DNA from: Bacillus sp. cl95
Lineage (GTDB): Bacteria; Bacillota; Bacilli; Bacillales; Cytobacillaceae
Assembly (NCBI RefSeq): GCF_900115925.1
Contig: NZ_FOYF01000002.1
Span: 592,194 to 656,193, forward strand
Direction: 5' to 3'
Length of the DNA stretch: 64,000 bases
In this document: positions 39,315 to 49,137 of the stretch, piece after piece
Position numbering within the stretch: the first letter of the stretch is position 1
How the letters are laid out: every line of letters begins with the position of its first letter
Notes under the pieces: generated by a model
Database searches by the model: none
What the model was told of the DNA's origin: nothing
What the model saw: only the letters and a program-made list of their open reading frames with translations
Translations under genes and position numbers: made by a program

Positions 39315-40503
39315 AATGTTTCTGGCTGCCGCTCCACTATTGAAAAAAATAGAAGAAGCAGGTTTTGAAGCATATTTTGTAGGCGGAGCTGTTAGGGATT
39401 ATATTCTCGACAGGGACATCTCGGATATTGACATAGCGACTTCGGCCACGCCAACCGAAATAAAGATGATTTTCCCAAAGACGATTGACGTAGGAATCGA
39501 ACATGGAACAGTTGTTGTCATATATCAAAACGAATCCTATGAAATTACTACATTCAGAGCTGAATCTCAATACGAAGACTTTCGACGTCCTAAGGAAGTT
39601 TCATTCATCCGATCTCTTGAGGCGGATCTTATGAGAAGAGATTTCACGATGAATGCAATTGCTATGGACTACAATGGCAGACTGTTAGACCCCTTCGGTG
39701 GTAAAGAAGCAATACGTAATAAAGTCATTTCTACTGTTGGGAAACCTGAAGAGCGCTTTGGTGAAGATGCATTAAGAATGCTAAGGGCCATTCGCTTCTT
39801 AAGCCAGCTTTCTTTTTCAATTGAAAGTGAAACATATAACGCTCTGATTAGCCAAGCCCCATTACTCGTCAATATTGCGGTAGAAAGAAAAAAAACAGAA
39901 TTCGAAAAAATGCTTCAAGGCCCAAATCGTAAAGAGGCATTGGAACTTCTCATTGATTCTGGGACTCATAAATATTTACCTGGATTTGACGGGATGAAGG
40001 AACAGCTTACTAAGCTCTTGAAATATGATTTAGAGATGCATTCTATCACTGAATTGTGGGTTTTAATTCTTACCTGTTTAGACTTAAAAGAGAAATCTGC
40101 TGAATCATTCTTGAGGTCCTGGTGTCTCCCTGTTAAGCAAATCAAATACATACAAAAAATTTCGAAGTACTTGTCTAAGAGACTAAGTAGTGAATGGGGA
40201 CTATATGATCTTTATTCGGCCAAATACAATGTTATTGAATCGGTAGAGAATTTGTATGCTTCTCTTAACGATACTATTAATCGTCATGCATCCTACTGGC
40301 TGTCAAAATATGATTCACTTCCTCTTAAAGATAGAAATGAGCTATGCGTAACTGGAAAAGAAGTAATGGAATGGCTCAATCGTTCCGGGGGACCTTGGTT
40401 AAAAGATTTGTTAAAGTCGATTGAAATAGAAATCCTGGGAGGAAAGTTAGCGAATAATCCGGATGAAGTAAAAGAATGGGTGATGAGATGCAATCAGAAA
40501 TAA
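39307..40503 (+). CDS. cca: CCA tRNA nucleotidyltransferase
   Basis: Cca adds or repairs the 3' CCA of tRNAs without a template. The class II head-domain signature [20 protein letters not shown] (about residues 22-41, with the metal-binding Asp pair) is followed by [12 protein letters not shown] and the [15 protein letters not shown] neck motif. At 398 residues it matches B. subtilis Cca. The ATG at 39307 follows AGTGGTGAAAA and overlaps the bshA end; it overlaps birA by 16 bases. Confidence 0.96.
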   Translation: MNKMFLAAAPLLKKIEEAGFEAYFVGGAVRDYILDRDISDIDIATSATPTEIKMIFPKTIDVGIEHGTVVVIYQNESYEITTFRAESQYEDFRRPKEVSFIRSLEADLMRRDFTMNAIAMDYNGRLLDPFGGKEAIRNKVISTVGKPEERFGEDALRMLRAIRFLSQLSFSIESETYNALISQAPLLVNIAVERKKTEFEKMLQGPNRKEALELLIDSGTHKYLPGFDGMKEQLTKLLKYDLEMHSITELWVLILTCLDLKEKSAESFLRSWCLPVKQIKYIQKISKYLSKRLSSEWGLYDLYSAKYNVIESVENLYASLNDTINRHASYWLSKYDSLPLKDRNELCVTGKEVMEWLNRSGGPWLKDLLKSIEIEILGGKLANNPDEVKEWVMRCNQK

Positions 40504-41465
40504 GGAAAAGCCTATTAGATGCCTTTACAAACGCAGGGGAAGAATATCTTTCTGGTCAAAAGCTGGCGGATTTACTTGGATGTTCGAGAACGGCAATTTG
40601 GAAGCATATTGAAGACCTTCGAAAAGATGGTTTCGTCCTTGAAGCCGTAAAAAATAAAGGTTACCGAATTATTAGAACCCCTGAGAATATAACCGCTGAT
40701 GAAATTCGTTTAGGATTGCGAACAAGTTTCATTGGAAAGAGCATTCATTATGAGGAAAGTGTAGGATCTACGCAAAAAATTGCGCATGAACTCTCATATA
40801 ATGATGCTGAGGAAGGAACCGTTATCATTGCAGAAGAACAGATAACAGGCAGGGGAAGAATGGGGCGGGAATGGCATTCTCCTAAATTTACGGGCATATG
40901 GATGAGCCTTATTTTACGTCCGAAAATTTCGCCAGCAAAGGCTCCCCAGTTGACATTGCTAACAGCAATAGCAGTTGTCCAGGCAATCCAAACCGTTACT
41001 GGTCTAGAACCTCAAATAAAGTGGCCAAATGATATATTGTTGAATGGAAAGAAAATAACAGGAATATTAACAGAAATGCAAGCCGAAGCAGATCGGATTA
41101 ATTCTATTATCATTGGTATTGGTATGAATGTTAACCAGAATAAAGAAGACTTTCCTAAAGAGCTTCAGTCGATAGCGAGTTCCTTACTGATCGAAGGGGA
41201 GGAATATGTTTCCCGAGCATCTCTAGTAAGGGAGTTTTTCATTCAGTTTGAAAAGCTTTACTTGCTATACTTGGATAAGGGGTTTTCTCCTATTAAATAT
41301 CTCTGGGAAAGCTATGCTATAAGTATTGGGAAAACCGTAAGGGCGCGCACTCTAAACGCAGTGATAGAAGGTAAGGCTCTTGGAATTACAGATGATGGAG
41401 TGTTAAGGCTTGAGGATTCATCCGGAGAGATACATTTTATATATTCGGCTGATATTGAATTGTGA
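40488..41465 (+). CDS. birA: Biotin-protein ligase and biotin operon repressor
   Basis: BirA makes biotinyl-AMP, attaches biotin to carboxylases, and as the adenylate complex represses biotin genes. The N-terminal winged helix (about 1-65, LLGCSRTAIWKHIEDLRKDG) and the ligase domain with GRGRMGREWHSP (about 118-129) and KWPNDILLNGKKITGIL are present. The ATG at 40488 gives 325 residues as in B. subtilis; the start is inside the cca end. It ends this long cluster. Confidence 0.96.
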   Translation: MQSEIRKSLLDAFTNAGEEYLSGQKLADLLGCSRTAIWKHIEDLRKDGFVLEAVKNKGYRIIRTPENITADEIRLGLRTSFIGKSIHYEESVGSTQKIAHELSYNDAEEGTVIIAEEQITGRGRMGREWHSPKFTGIWMSLILRPKISPAKAPQLTLLTAIAVVQAIQTVTGLEPQIKWPNDILLNGKKITGILTEMQAEADRINSIIIGIGMNVNQNKEDFPKELQSIASSLLIEGEEYVSRASLVREFFIQFEKLYLLYLDKGFSPIKYLWESYAISIGKTVRARTLNAVIEGKALGITDDGVLRLEDSSGEIHFIYSADIEL

Positions 41466-41806
41466 TAGTGCTAACACTATAAGTAGCCAAAAATTGTGTT
41501 CATTGCTATAATCTTTTTGGGCAGTATCGTTAAGAACTGCACCTCTGAACAAACAATATAAAATAGTTTCTGCCTAGATCCGAATTCGGACAAGGACAGA
41601 GGGATAAAGAATAACGAGTAACGGGATCCTTCTGGCAATTGAGGGGTCTCTTTTGTTTATCTAAACGGCTTTGTTACAGCTCAATGTTGATTTCGGCACG
41701 ATCTTGATTGGAGAGCCAGAGGCGGAAAATCAACCAGTTATGTTAGCAGAGTCTTTTAAACATACTCTATAACTTTTTCTCCTCTTTCATCAAAAGGAGG
41801 TTAATT
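41464..41806. other. Long leader region of panBCD
   Basis: This 340-bp stretch holds a small hairpin after birA (ATAGTG/CACTAT, 41465-41480), a palindromic TCCGAATTCGGA at 41579-41590, a hairpin with GATCCTTC pairing GAGGGGTC followed by TCTTTTG at about 41625-41655 that looks like a terminator, and a degenerate repeat copy at 41666-41753. The terminator-like hairpin in front of panB could be an attenuator. Pantothenate leaders in Firmicutes can carry the pan motif RNA, but I cannot confirm it here. Confidence 0.4.
41666..41753. repeat. Intergenic repeat family R, degenerate copy 3
   Basis: An 88-bp element reading GGCTTTGTTACAGCTCAATG then TTGATTTCGGC at the left and GAGGCGGAAAATCAACCAG then TTATGTTAGCAGAGTC at the right. 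Left and right ends are imperfect inverted repeats of the type in copies 1 and 2, and GCGGAAAATCAAC matches their AGCGGAAATCAAC. Much of the interior is lost. Confidence 0.5.
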
Positions 41807-42643
41807 ATGAAGAAAACTACTGAATTTCTAAAAATGAAGCAGGCAAGTGAAAAAATAGTCATGCTTACAGCTTATGACTATCCATCTGCCATGCAGGCAG
41901 AACAAGCAGGAGTCGATCTCATCTTAGTTGGGGACTCGCTTGGAATGGTCGTTCTTGGTTATGATTCAACGGTTAACGTAACAGTGAATGACATGATTCA
42001 TCATGCAAAGGCTGTTAGACGAGGGGCAAAGGAGACATTCGTGGTTGTAGACTTGCCATTCCTTAGCTACCATCTTTCCATTAAGGATACGCTTTTAAAT
42101 GCAGGTAGAATTCTTCAAGAGGCAGATGCCAATGCTGTAAAACTTGAAGGGGCTGACGGAGTACTTGATCATATACATGCATTGACAAGTGCAGGGATAC
42201 CAGTGATGGCACACCTTGGATTAACTCCACAATCAGTCGGTGTCTTAGGTGGTTATAAAGTACAAGCTAAAGATGCCACAGCTGCAAGAAAGTTGCTTGA
42301 AGATGCCAAGAAATGTGAGGAGGCAGGAGCATTTGCGATTGTCTTAGAGTGTATTCCTATGCAATTAGCAGAAGAGATATCAAGTACGCTTAGCATTCCT
42401 GTTATTGGTATTGGAGCAGGTGTAGATGTTGATGGACAGGTTCTCGTTTACCATGATGTGTTGGGTTATGGAGTAAATCGTGTTCCAAAATTTGTAAAGA
42501 AATATACGGATATTGATCCCCATATTAAAGACGCATTGGTACAATATAGTTCGGATGTAAGAAATAGACATTTCCCTGAAAGACAACATTCGTTTACAAT
42601 GAATGAAGAAGAACTGAAAGGTTTTTATGGTGGAAAAGAATGA
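41807..42643 (+). CDS. panB: 3-methyl-2-oxobutanoate hydroxymethyltransferase
   Basis: PanB makes ketopantoate from alpha-ketoisovalerate with methylenetetrahydrofolate. The 278-residue barrel has [19 protein letters not shown], the magnesium-binding [15 protein letters not shown] (about 44-58) and [10 protein letters not shown] (about 137). The ATG follows AAAAGGAGG. It starts the panB-panC-panD operon and overlaps panC by four bases. Confidence 0.98.
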   Translation: MKKTTEFLKMKQASEKIVMLTAYDYPSAMQAEQAGVDLILVGDSLGMVVLGYDSTVNVTVNDMIHHAKAVRRGAKETFVVVDLPFLSYHLSIKDTLLNAGRILQEADANAVKLEGADGVLDHIHALTSAGIPVMAHLGLTPQSVGVLGGYKVQAKDATAARKLLEDAKKCEEAGAFAIVLECIPMQLAEEISSTLSIPVIGIGAGVDVDGQVLVYHDVLGYGVNRVPKFVKKYTDIDPHIKDALVQYSSDVRNRHFPERQHSFTMNEEELKGFYGGKE

Positions 42644-43497
42644 AAGTAATTACAACCATCCAAGAAATGCAACTTCTTATGAAAAAAGAACAACAGCTGA
42701 ATCATTCAATCGGGTATGTGCCGACAATGGGTTTTTTGCACGAAGGACATGAAAGCTTACTAAAGCAGTCACGTAAAGAAAACCAAATCAGTGTACTTAG
42801 CATATTCGTAAATCCTTTGCAATTCGGTCCGAAAGAAGATTTATCAACTTATCCAAGGGATTTTGATAGAGACAGAAAAGTAGGCGAAGAATGTGGAGTG
42901 GATTATATTTTCTACCCGAGTGTAGAAGAGATGTATCCTAGTAAGTCATCGGTTAAAGTAGTCGTAGAAGATCGTACAAATGTTTTGTGTGGAAAATCAC
43001 GTCTAGGACATTTTGATGGCGTTGCTACAGTTTTAACAAAACTTTTTCATATTATCATGCCTACACGCGCCTACTTTGGAATGAAAGACGCTCAGCAGGT
43101 TGCAGTTGTCGAAGGACTAATTAATGATTTTAATTTTCCTATCACGGTGGTGAGAGGCACAACTGTTCGTGAGAGGGATGGCCTTGCCAAGAGTTCGAGG
43201 AATGTATACTTAAGTGAGCGAGAACGAAGTCAGGCACCTGCACTGTATAAGAGCCTTCAAGTCGCAAAGTCAGCCATTTTAAAAGGTGAACGAAACCCTG
43301 ATACTTTAAGGAATCAAGTAATTGAGACGATCGAGAGGGAAACTTCAGGTCAAATCGACTATGTAGAGGTATACAATTACCCGGAATTGACAGAAGTAAA
43401 TGAGTTGGAAGGAACGACAATCATTGCGATTGCCGTGAAATTTTCCAAGGCTCGTTTAATTGATAATATACTAATAAATAGAGAAGAACTGAAATAG
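42640..43497 (+). CDS. panC: Pantothenate synthetase
   Basis: PanC joins pantoate and beta-alanine with ATP through a pantoyl-adenylate. The class I nucleotidyltransferase motif is [14 protein letters not shown] near residues 28-41; [21 protein letters not shown]-type binding and KSSRNVYLS follow. The length of 285 is standard. It overlaps panB (ATGA) and is 14 bases before panD. Confidence 0.98.
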   Translation: MKVITTIQEMQLLMKKEQQLNHSIGYVPTMGFLHEGHESLLKQSRKENQISVLSIFVNPLQFGPKEDLSTYPRDFDRDRKVGEECGVDYIFYPSVEEMYPSKSSVKVVVEDRTNVLCGKSRLGHFDGVATVLTKLFHIIMPTRAYFGMKDAQQVAVVEGLINDFNFPITVVRGTTVRERDGLAKSSRNVYLSERERSQAPALYKSLQVAKSAILKGERNPDTLRNQVIETIERETSGQIDYVEVYNYPELTEVNELEGTTIIAIAVKFSKARLIDNILINREELK

Positions 43498-43511
43498 AGG
43501 GGGAGCAAAAA

Positions 43512-43895
43512 ATGTTTCGCACAATGATGAACGGGAAGATTCACCGTGCTAGAGTAACCGAGGCGAATTTGAATTATGTTGGCAGCATTACCATTGATGA
43601 AGATATTCTAGATGCTGTAGGTATGATAGCTAATGAAAAGGTGCAAATTGTTAATAATAATAATGGTGCAAGACTTGAAACGTATATCATCCCAGGTAAA
43701 AGGGGTAGTGGAATCATTTGCTTAAACGGTGCAGCGGCACGTCTTGTTCAAGAAGGAGATGTAGTTATAATCATCTCTTATGTGATGGTTCCAGAAGAAA
43801 AGGTAATGTCCCATCAGCCAAAAGTTGCGATTATGGATGAGAATAACCGAATTGTTGAAATGATAAATGCGGAACCAGCTCAAACGATCATGTAG
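43512..43895 (+). CDS. panD: Aspartate 1-decarboxylase
   Basis: PanD makes beta-alanine from aspartate. It is made as an inactive chain that cleaves itself between Gly24 and Ser25, and Ser25 becomes the pyruvoyl cofactor; the site reads NYVGSITID here. The 127-residue length is standard. With PanB and PanC it completes pantothenate synthesis; a hairpin terminator begins at the stop codon. Confidence 0.98.
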   Translation: MFRTMMNGKIHRARVTEANLNYVGSITIDEDILDAVGMIANEKVQIVNNNNGARLETYIIPGKRGSGIICLNGAAARLVQEGDVVIIISYVMVPEEKVMSHQPKVAIMDENNRIVEMINAEPAQTIM

Positions 43896-43921
43896 TCCCC
43901 TTCATTAAGGGGGCTTTTCTT
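43894..43921 (+). terminator. Terminator after panD
   Basis: AGTCCCCTT pairs with AAGGGGGCT (one G-T) around CATT, followed by TTTCTTT. Confidence 0.87.
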
Positions 43922-44100
43922 TAAAAATGGCTCTGTTTACTTTTAGTGAAAAATCAAAAACATAATAAGAAGATAGCTAAAAATAGATAAATTGTTGTTC
44001 ATTTGCTTCTGAGGGTAGTTTTTCTTTTTCGTTTCCTTTTTCTTTTATTGGTTTTTGTGTTACCGTTTGAATGAACAAAGTTTGAAGGTGTGTTGTGAGA

Positions 44101-46905
44101 ATGAGTAAATATATCGTAGTAGATTTGGAAACGACAGGCAACTCACCGAAAAAAGGTGATAAAATCATTCAATTTGCGGCAGTTGTGATTGAAGGCGGCA
44201 AAATAATTGATACGTACTCTTCCTTGGTGAATCCTGAAAGAAATATACCCATTTTTATTGAAGAACTTACTGGAATTAATGACGAAATGGTAAAGAGCGC
44301 ACCTGTGTTCTCCGAAATAGCGCCAAAAGTTATGGAGCTACTAAAAGGAGCTTATTTTGTGGCGCACAACGTACTGTTTGATTTGTCTTTTTTACAAGAA
44401 GAACTTTTTCAAGCTGGCTATGAGGGTTTTTATGGACCTTCATTAGACACTGTAGAATTAACTCGAATATTGAATCCGACAGCAGATGGTTATAAATTAT
44501 CCGACCTAGCACAAGCATATGGATTATCCCATGATCGTCCACATCAAGCTGATAGTGATGCCTATGTCACCGCTGAACTTTTACTTTTACTTCTAAAAAA
44601 GTTGGAATCTCTGCCAAACAAAACTTTAAAACTGCTAGTTGGACTTGCTGGCGGACTAAAAGGGGACTTAAAAACCCTTTTTGATGAAACACTGATACGC
44701 AAGCAAGCTTATCTGGAATATTTGGACGAATCCTTGGAAGAGTTTCATGGATTGATAATTAAGAAATTCCCTCATCAATCGGACTTAAATACCGTACAAT
44801 TTATACATAGTTTTCCTTCTAGTGAAGAAGAAAAAATAAGTCTTTTTCAAAAATCATTTTCTTCAGGTATTGAAAAAAGAATGGGACAGTACCGGATGAT
44901 GGACGAAGTCATGGTTTCTTTTGACAAAGGTAAACATCTTGCAATAGAGGCAGGGACAGGTGTAGGTAAGTCTTTAGCGTATCTGGTTCCTGCTGCGTAT
45001 TTTTCTAATAAGCATGGAACTCCCGTGGTGATTAGTACACATACCATACAATTGCAGGAACAGCTTCTTCAAAAAGAAATCCCGCTACTCATGAAAATGT
45101 TGCCGTTTGATACAAAAGTCGTTTTGCTAAAAGGAAGGCAACATTATTTAAGCTTGGAAAAATTCATGTATAGCCTAAATGAAGCTTTCGATAATTACGA
45201 TACAACTTTGACGAAAATGCAAATTCTTGTTTGGCTGACAGAAACGAATTCCGGAGACAGAGATGAATTGAATCTATCAAGTGGTGGACAGCTGTACTGG
45301 AATAAAATTAAGAGTGATCGTTCTCTATTCTCTTCAAAAATTAATTGGAAAGATAGAGATTTTTATACAAGGGCCAAAGACCAGGCAGTAAATGCAAATA
45401 TTGTAATTACAAATCATTCGCTATTGTTAAGTAATATGGAGAATCCATCGACTGTCCTGCCGCCTTATGAGTATGTTGTTATCGATGAAGGTCATCACTT
45501 TGAAAAGACTGCGGGCAGATATTTAGGAACCTCTTTAGATTATTTGAATTTGAGGATGACACTGAGCCAATTTGGAACATTCGAACAGCGTCAACTTTTT
45601 TATAAGCTAGAGCAAATTTTGGAACAAATAAATGTGGATACTGACGGAATTATAAGGGCATCAGAACTTAATGAATTAATGTTCAATATTTCTTTAGAAA
45701 ATGATGAACTTTTTAAAGTAGCCTTAATCCTGGCTAAAAGGAAATATAGTATCAATAGGTCTTCTACAAAGAGAGTACAATTCAGTATGGAAAATAGGAC
45801 TCATAGCATGGAATGGCAGGCTCTAAGCAATAGTGGGGAGCGATTGTTCTTTGCTTTGAAAGATTTGATAGCGGCCATTGAACGGCGCCTACAAATTCTT
45901 CAGTCTGTCGATTCACGTTTGAACCATATTCAACGAGGTGTACTCGAAGAATTATTAACTTATGTGACTGAGCTAGAAGAAATAAGATCGTCTTTGAGAA
46001 CGTTTATTTTTGAAGACCCAGAATTAGTTAAATGGCTGGAAGTCGATCTTAGAGCACCACAAAATGCGACTACGTTCCACGCGCAACCCCATGCAATTGG
46101 TGAGAAATTAGCAAAGAGATTCTTTTCTCTAAAAAAGAGCGTCATCATTACTTCTGCTACATTAACTGTGAATAATTCTTTTACTTATTTATTCAAAGGC
46201 CTTGGAATGGAGACTTCAACTAAATCTATTCAAGTTCCATCTCCATTTCACTACGATAAACAAGTACAGCTTATGGTTTGTGAGGATCTACCTGAAATAA
46301 ATTCCGTTCCGATGGATGAGTATGTTGCGTCAATTACAGAGCATATTATTTCAATTGCTGAAGCAACAAAAGGTAGAATGTTAATCCTTTTTACTGCACA
46401 TGAGATGTTAAAGAAGACATATGAGCTGGTGAAAGAAAGTGGATTCCTCGAGGATTTTGTTATAATGGCTCAAGGCATTACAAGCGGTAGTAAAACAAGG
46501 CTAACAAAGAACTTCCAAAGATACGAAAAATCTATTTTATTAGGAACAAGCAGTTTCTGGGAAGGTGTAGATATCCCAGGAGAGGACTTAACATGTCTTG
46601 TTATCGTCCGCCTTCCATTTACTCCACCAGACGAACCTTTGACAAATGCAAAATGTCAGCAGATAGAAAACGAAGGGGGTAACGCCTTCCACGACTTTTC
46701 ATTGCCAGAGGCCATTTTAAGATTTAGACAAGGCTTTGGCAGATTGATACGGACAAAAAACGATCGTGGAATAGTCGTTGTATTTGATAGAAGAATCATA
46801 TCTGCAAATTATGGAAAGTATTTTCTTGATTCAATTCCAAAAGTATCTATTTTCAAAGGGAACATTGACAGTGTTACAGATAGAATCCATAAGTGGTTAT
46901 CGTAA
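44101..46905 (+). CDS. dinG: DnaQ-like exonuclease/DinG-type helicase
   Basis: A 934-residue protein with an N-terminal 3'-5' exonuclease domain (about 1-170, VDLETTGNSPKKGDKIIQFA, then the HNVLFDLSFLQ and HQADSDA motifs) fused to an XPD/DinG-type superfamily 2 helicase. Walker A EAGTGVGKS is near 281-289 and the DEGH box near 462-465. B. subtilis has the same fusion, and lacks the iron-sulfur cysteines of E. coli DinG. The ATG at 44101 follows GAAGGTG; a GTG two codons upstream is possible. Confidence 0.95.
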   Translation: MSKYIVVDLETTGNSPKKGDKIIQFAAVVIEGGKIIDTYSSLVNPERNIPIFIEELTGINDEMVKSAPVFSEIAPKVMELLKGAYFVAHNVLFDLSFLQEELFQAGYEGFYGPSLDTVELTRILNPTADGYKLSDLAQAYGLSHDRPHQADSDAYVTAELLLLLLKKLESLPNKTLKLLVGLAGGLKGDLKTLFDETLIRKQAYLEYLDESLEEFHGLIIKKFPHQSDLNTVQFIHSFPSSEEEKISLFQKSFSSGIEKRMGQYRMMDEVMVSFDKGKHLAIEAGTGVGKSLAYLVPAAYFSNKHGTPVVISTHTIQLQEQLLQKEIPLLMKMLPFDTKVVLLKGRQHYLSLEKFMYSLNEAFDNYDTTLTKMQILVWLTETNSGDRDELNLSSGGQLYWNKIKSDRSLFSSKINWKDRDFYTRAKDQAVNANIVITNHSLLLSNMENPSTVLPPYEYVVIDEGHHFEKTAGRYLGTSLDYLNLRMTLSQFGTFEQRQLFYKLEQILEQINVDTDGIIRASELNELMFNISLENDELFKVALILAKRKYSINRSSTKRVQFSMENRTHSMEWQALSNSGERLFFALKDLIAAIERRLQILQSVDSRLNHIQRGVLEELLTYVTELEEIRSSLRTFIFEDPELVKWLEVDLRAPQNATTFHAQPHAIGEKLAKRFFSLKKSVIITSATLTVNNSFTYLFKGLGMETSTKSIQVPSPFHYDKQVQLMVCEDLPEINSVPMDEYVASITEHIISIAEATKGRMLILFTAHEMLKKTYELVKESGFLEDFVIMAQGITSGSKTRLTKNFQRYEKSILLGTSSFWEGVDIPGEDLTCLVIVRLPFTPPDEPLTNAKCQQIENEGGNAFHDFSLPEAILRFRQGFGRLIRTKNDRGIVVVFDRRIISANYGKYFLDSIPKVSIFKGNIDSVTDRIHKWLS

Positions 46906-46936
46906 TCATTGAGGTGTTAAATGACAGAAAAAAAAG

Positions 46937-46957
46937 GACTGCGAGCAAGTCGCAGTC
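46937..46957 (-). terminator. Terminator-like hairpin oriented to the minus strand
   Basis: GACTGCGA and TCGCAGTC form a perfect 8-bp stem with a 5-base loop. The A-run is on the left (46928-46935), so the T-run follows the stem only on the minus strand. No annotated minus-strand gene reads into it. On the plus strand it follows dinG with no U-tract. Confidence 0.5.
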
Positions 46958-47023
46958 AATGACGTGTGAAGTAGAATTATTAGATTTGTGTTGCATGACA
47001 TTAATTTTATGAAGCAGTCCTGC

Positions 47024-47029
47024 TATAAT
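47024..47029 (+). promoter_or_regulatory. -10 promoter element for ypmA
   Basis: TGC-TATAAT is a consensus extended -10 element about 96 bp before ypmA. The -35 is weak (TTAATT). Confidence 0.45.
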
Positions 47030-47124
47030 AATTAAGAGTTATTAAATCTGTGTAATTATATTGTAGCCCTTCATGATTGATCGTATAAGTTACAATATTT
47101 GTTCATTTCTAGGAGGAATAAAGT

Positions 47125-47295
47125 ATGGAAAGCAAAATTGAAATTATTTCGACAGTAAAACTTCAACACAGTCCTGATTTATACAAAGTGGTAGATGCGC
47201 TTAATCGGACATTGAAAGACAGAGACTTAATGTTTGGCCTTGCTCTCGATAATGAAGATCAAAATAAAGCGGTATTTACCATTTATCGTACATAA
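47125..47295 (+). CDS. ypmA: Small protein YpmA (DUF4264)
   Basis: A 56-residue soluble protein, MESKIEIISTVKLQHSPDLY, ending KAVFTIYRT. It matches the DUF4264/YpmA family, which always lies before ypmB and aspB in Bacillus. The ribosome site AGGAGGAATAA is strong. No motif reveals a function. The ATG start and 15-base gap to ypmB suggest a ypmA-ypmB-aspB unit. Confidence 0.88.
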   Translation: MESKIEIISTVKLQHSPDLYKVVDALNRTLKDRDLMFGLALDNEDQNKAVFTIYRT

Positions 47296-47309
47296 GAAGT
47301 GAGATTAAA

Positions 47310-47783
47310 TTGAAAAAGTGGATTTGGATCATAACCATTGTAGTCATAGTTGTCATAGGATTATATGTAAGAGTATATCTGAAGGCGGTTGACCCTTTAG
47401 ACGTAGCTGAAAATAAGGCCGTAGCGATAGCTAAGGATAAAACCGATTTAGATGTGACAGAAGATTTCCACCTTTATCACGGTAAAGAAACAGTGTATGT
47501 GATTGAAGGTAGGAATAACAAAAATGAAAGAATTATCGTATGGATTCCAGAGAAATCAGGGAAGCCAACCGTTATACGTGCAAAAAAAGGGCTTTCACAA
47601 CAAGAAGCAATAAAAAGGCTCTATGAAGATGGAAATCCCAAAGAAATTTTAGCAGTCCGTTTGGGAATGGAAAATAATTTTCCACTATGGGAAATTTATT
47701 ACCTTTCTGATAATAATTTAATAAATTATTATTATGTACACTTTGAAACAGGGGAAAGACTTAAGCTAATTGAAAATTTGTAA
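47310..47783 (+). CDS. ypmB: DUF5590 protein YpmB
   Basis: A 157-residue protein with one N-terminal membrane segment (about residues 3-21, WIWIITIVVIVVIGLYVRVY) and an external domain of the PepSY-like DUF5590 type. The start is a TTG, preceded by AAGTGAG. It is anchored outside the cell. It lies between ypmA and aspB, as in B. subtilis. Function unknown. Confidence 0.88.
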   Translation: MKKWIWIITIVVIVVIGLYVRVYLKAVDPLDVAENKAVAIAKDKTDLDVTEDFHLYHGKETVYVIEGRNNKNERIIVWIPEKSGKPTVIRAKKGLSQQEAIKRLYEDGNPKEILAVRLGMENNFPLWEIYYLSDNNLINYYYVHFETGERLKLIENL

Positions 47784-47804
47784 GATTGCTACGGAGGGGA
47801 AACA

Positions 47805-48998
47805 ATGAAAATACAGCTTGCAGAAAGAGTGAAAGCTTTAACTCCATCAACAACATTAGCAATAACTGCTAAAGCCAAGGAATTAAAGGCTCAGGGCATG
47901 GATGTCATTGGTCTTGGAGCTGGAGAACCGGATTTTAATACCCCGAAACACATTATTGATGCAGCATTCAAGTCAATGAATGAAGGTAACACAAAATATA
48001 CCCCTTCTGCTGGACTTCCTGCTTTAATTTCTGCAATCATTGAGAAATTTAATAAGGACCAAGGCATCGAGTATAAAAAGAACCAAATTATCGTAACAAA
48101 TGGGGCAAAACATGCACTTTATACATTATTTCAGGTTTTGTTAAACGAAGGCGATGAAGTAATCATCCCAACTCCATATTGGGTAAGTTATCCTGAACAA
48201 GTAAAGTTGGCAGGCGGCGTTCCTGTATATGTCGAAGGAAAAGAAGAAAATGATTTTAAGATCAGTGTAGATCAACTTGCTTCTGTTATTACTTCGAAAA
48301 CAAGAGCATTAATCATCAATTCGCCAAGTAATCCCACTGGAGTTATTTATTCTAAAGAAGAATTATTGGCAATAGGTAACTTGTGTATGGAGAAAGGAAT
48401 TTTAATTGTCTCCGATGAAATTTATGAAAAGCTGATTTATGGAAATAATGAGCATGTTTCTATAGCTCAATTATCAAGCGAACTCAAAGAACAGACAGTT
48501 ATCATAAATGGTGTTTCAAAGTCACATTCAATGACTGGGTGGCGAATTGGCTATGCTGCAGGAAACGAAGAGATCATTGAGGCTATGACAAATTTGGCTA
48601 GTCATAGTACGTCAAATCCAACGACCACAGCTCAATATGGTACGATTGCAGCATATACTTCTTCACAAGAAGCACTGGAGGAAATGAGAAGTGCCTTTGA
48701 AAATAGATTAGAAACTATCTATGATCAATTACTTGATATCCCTGGTTTTTCATGTGTTAAACCACAAGGCGCTTTTTATTTGTTTCCAAACGTAAAAGAT
48801 GCTGCTGAACGTTGCGGCTATGAAAATGTAGACGCCTTTGTTGAAGGTCTATTGGAAGAAGCAATGGTTGCTGTCATTCCTGGTTCCGGATTTGGGGCAC
48901 CTGATAATATCAGACTATCTTACGCAACTTCACTTGATGTTTTAGAAGAAGCAATTAGACGAATGAGGAAATTCGTCGATTCAAAAATTTTCGTTTAA
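47805..48998 (+). CDS. aspB: Aspartate aminotransferase
   Basis: AspB interconverts aspartate and 2-oxoglutarate with oxaloacetate and glutamate in a PLP-dependent reaction. The Schiff-base lysine is Lys239 in VSKSHSMTGWRIGY; NSPSNPTGV and the conserved arginine in the C-terminal DNIRLSYA segment complete the subgroup Ib pattern. The 397-residue length is standard. It follows ypmB and precedes asnS, which uses the aspartate-derived asparagine. Confidence 0.97.
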   Translation: MKIQLAERVKALTPSTTLAITAKAKELKAQGMDVIGLGAGEPDFNTPKHIIDAAFKSMNEGNTKYTPSAGLPALISAIIEKFNKDQGIEYKKNQIIVTNGAKHALYTLFQVLLNEGDEVIIPTPYWVSYPEQVKLAGGVPVYVEGKEENDFKISVDQLASVITSKTRALIINSPSNPTGVIYSKEELLAIGNLCMEKGILIVSDEIYEKLIYGNNEHVSIAQLSSELKEQTVIINGVSKSHSMTGWRIGYAAGNEEIIEAMTNLASHSTSNPTTTAQYGTIAAYTSSQEALEEMRSAFENRLETIYDQLLDIPGFSCVKPQGAFYLFPNVKDAAERCGYENVDAFVEGLLEEAMVAVIPGSGFGAPDNIRLSYATSLDVLEEAIRRMRKFVDSKIFV

Positions 48999-49005
48999 AA
49001 ACATA

Positions 49006-49043
49006 AATAATTGGACGTCTCATTATTGCGGCGTCCAATTATT
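49006..49043. terminator. Hairpin between aspB and asnS
   Basis: A perfect 12-bp stem (AATAATTGGACG with its complement) and a 14-base loop, without a strong T-run. It probably terminates aspB. Confidence 0.65.
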
Positions 49044-49062
49044 TAATATTATTCAAAGAATA

Positions 49063-49091
49063 TTGCTTGCAAAAATTTAGAACTGTATAAT
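49063..49091 (+). promoter_or_regulatory. SigA-type promoter for asnS
   Basis: TTGCTT at 49063 and TATAAT at 49086 are spaced 17 bp, 47 bp before the asnS start. Confidence 0.6.
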
Positions 49092-49137
49092 AAGACGGTA
49101 CATAGATGTTTTTTAGGCTTTGGAGGGATAATAAACG

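Noticed and set aside
43920-44100. GGCTCTGTT at about 43928 as a fourth end of repeat family R
   Set aside because: Only one end-like motif is present, without the opposite end or the AGCGGAAATCAAC block; it could be chance.
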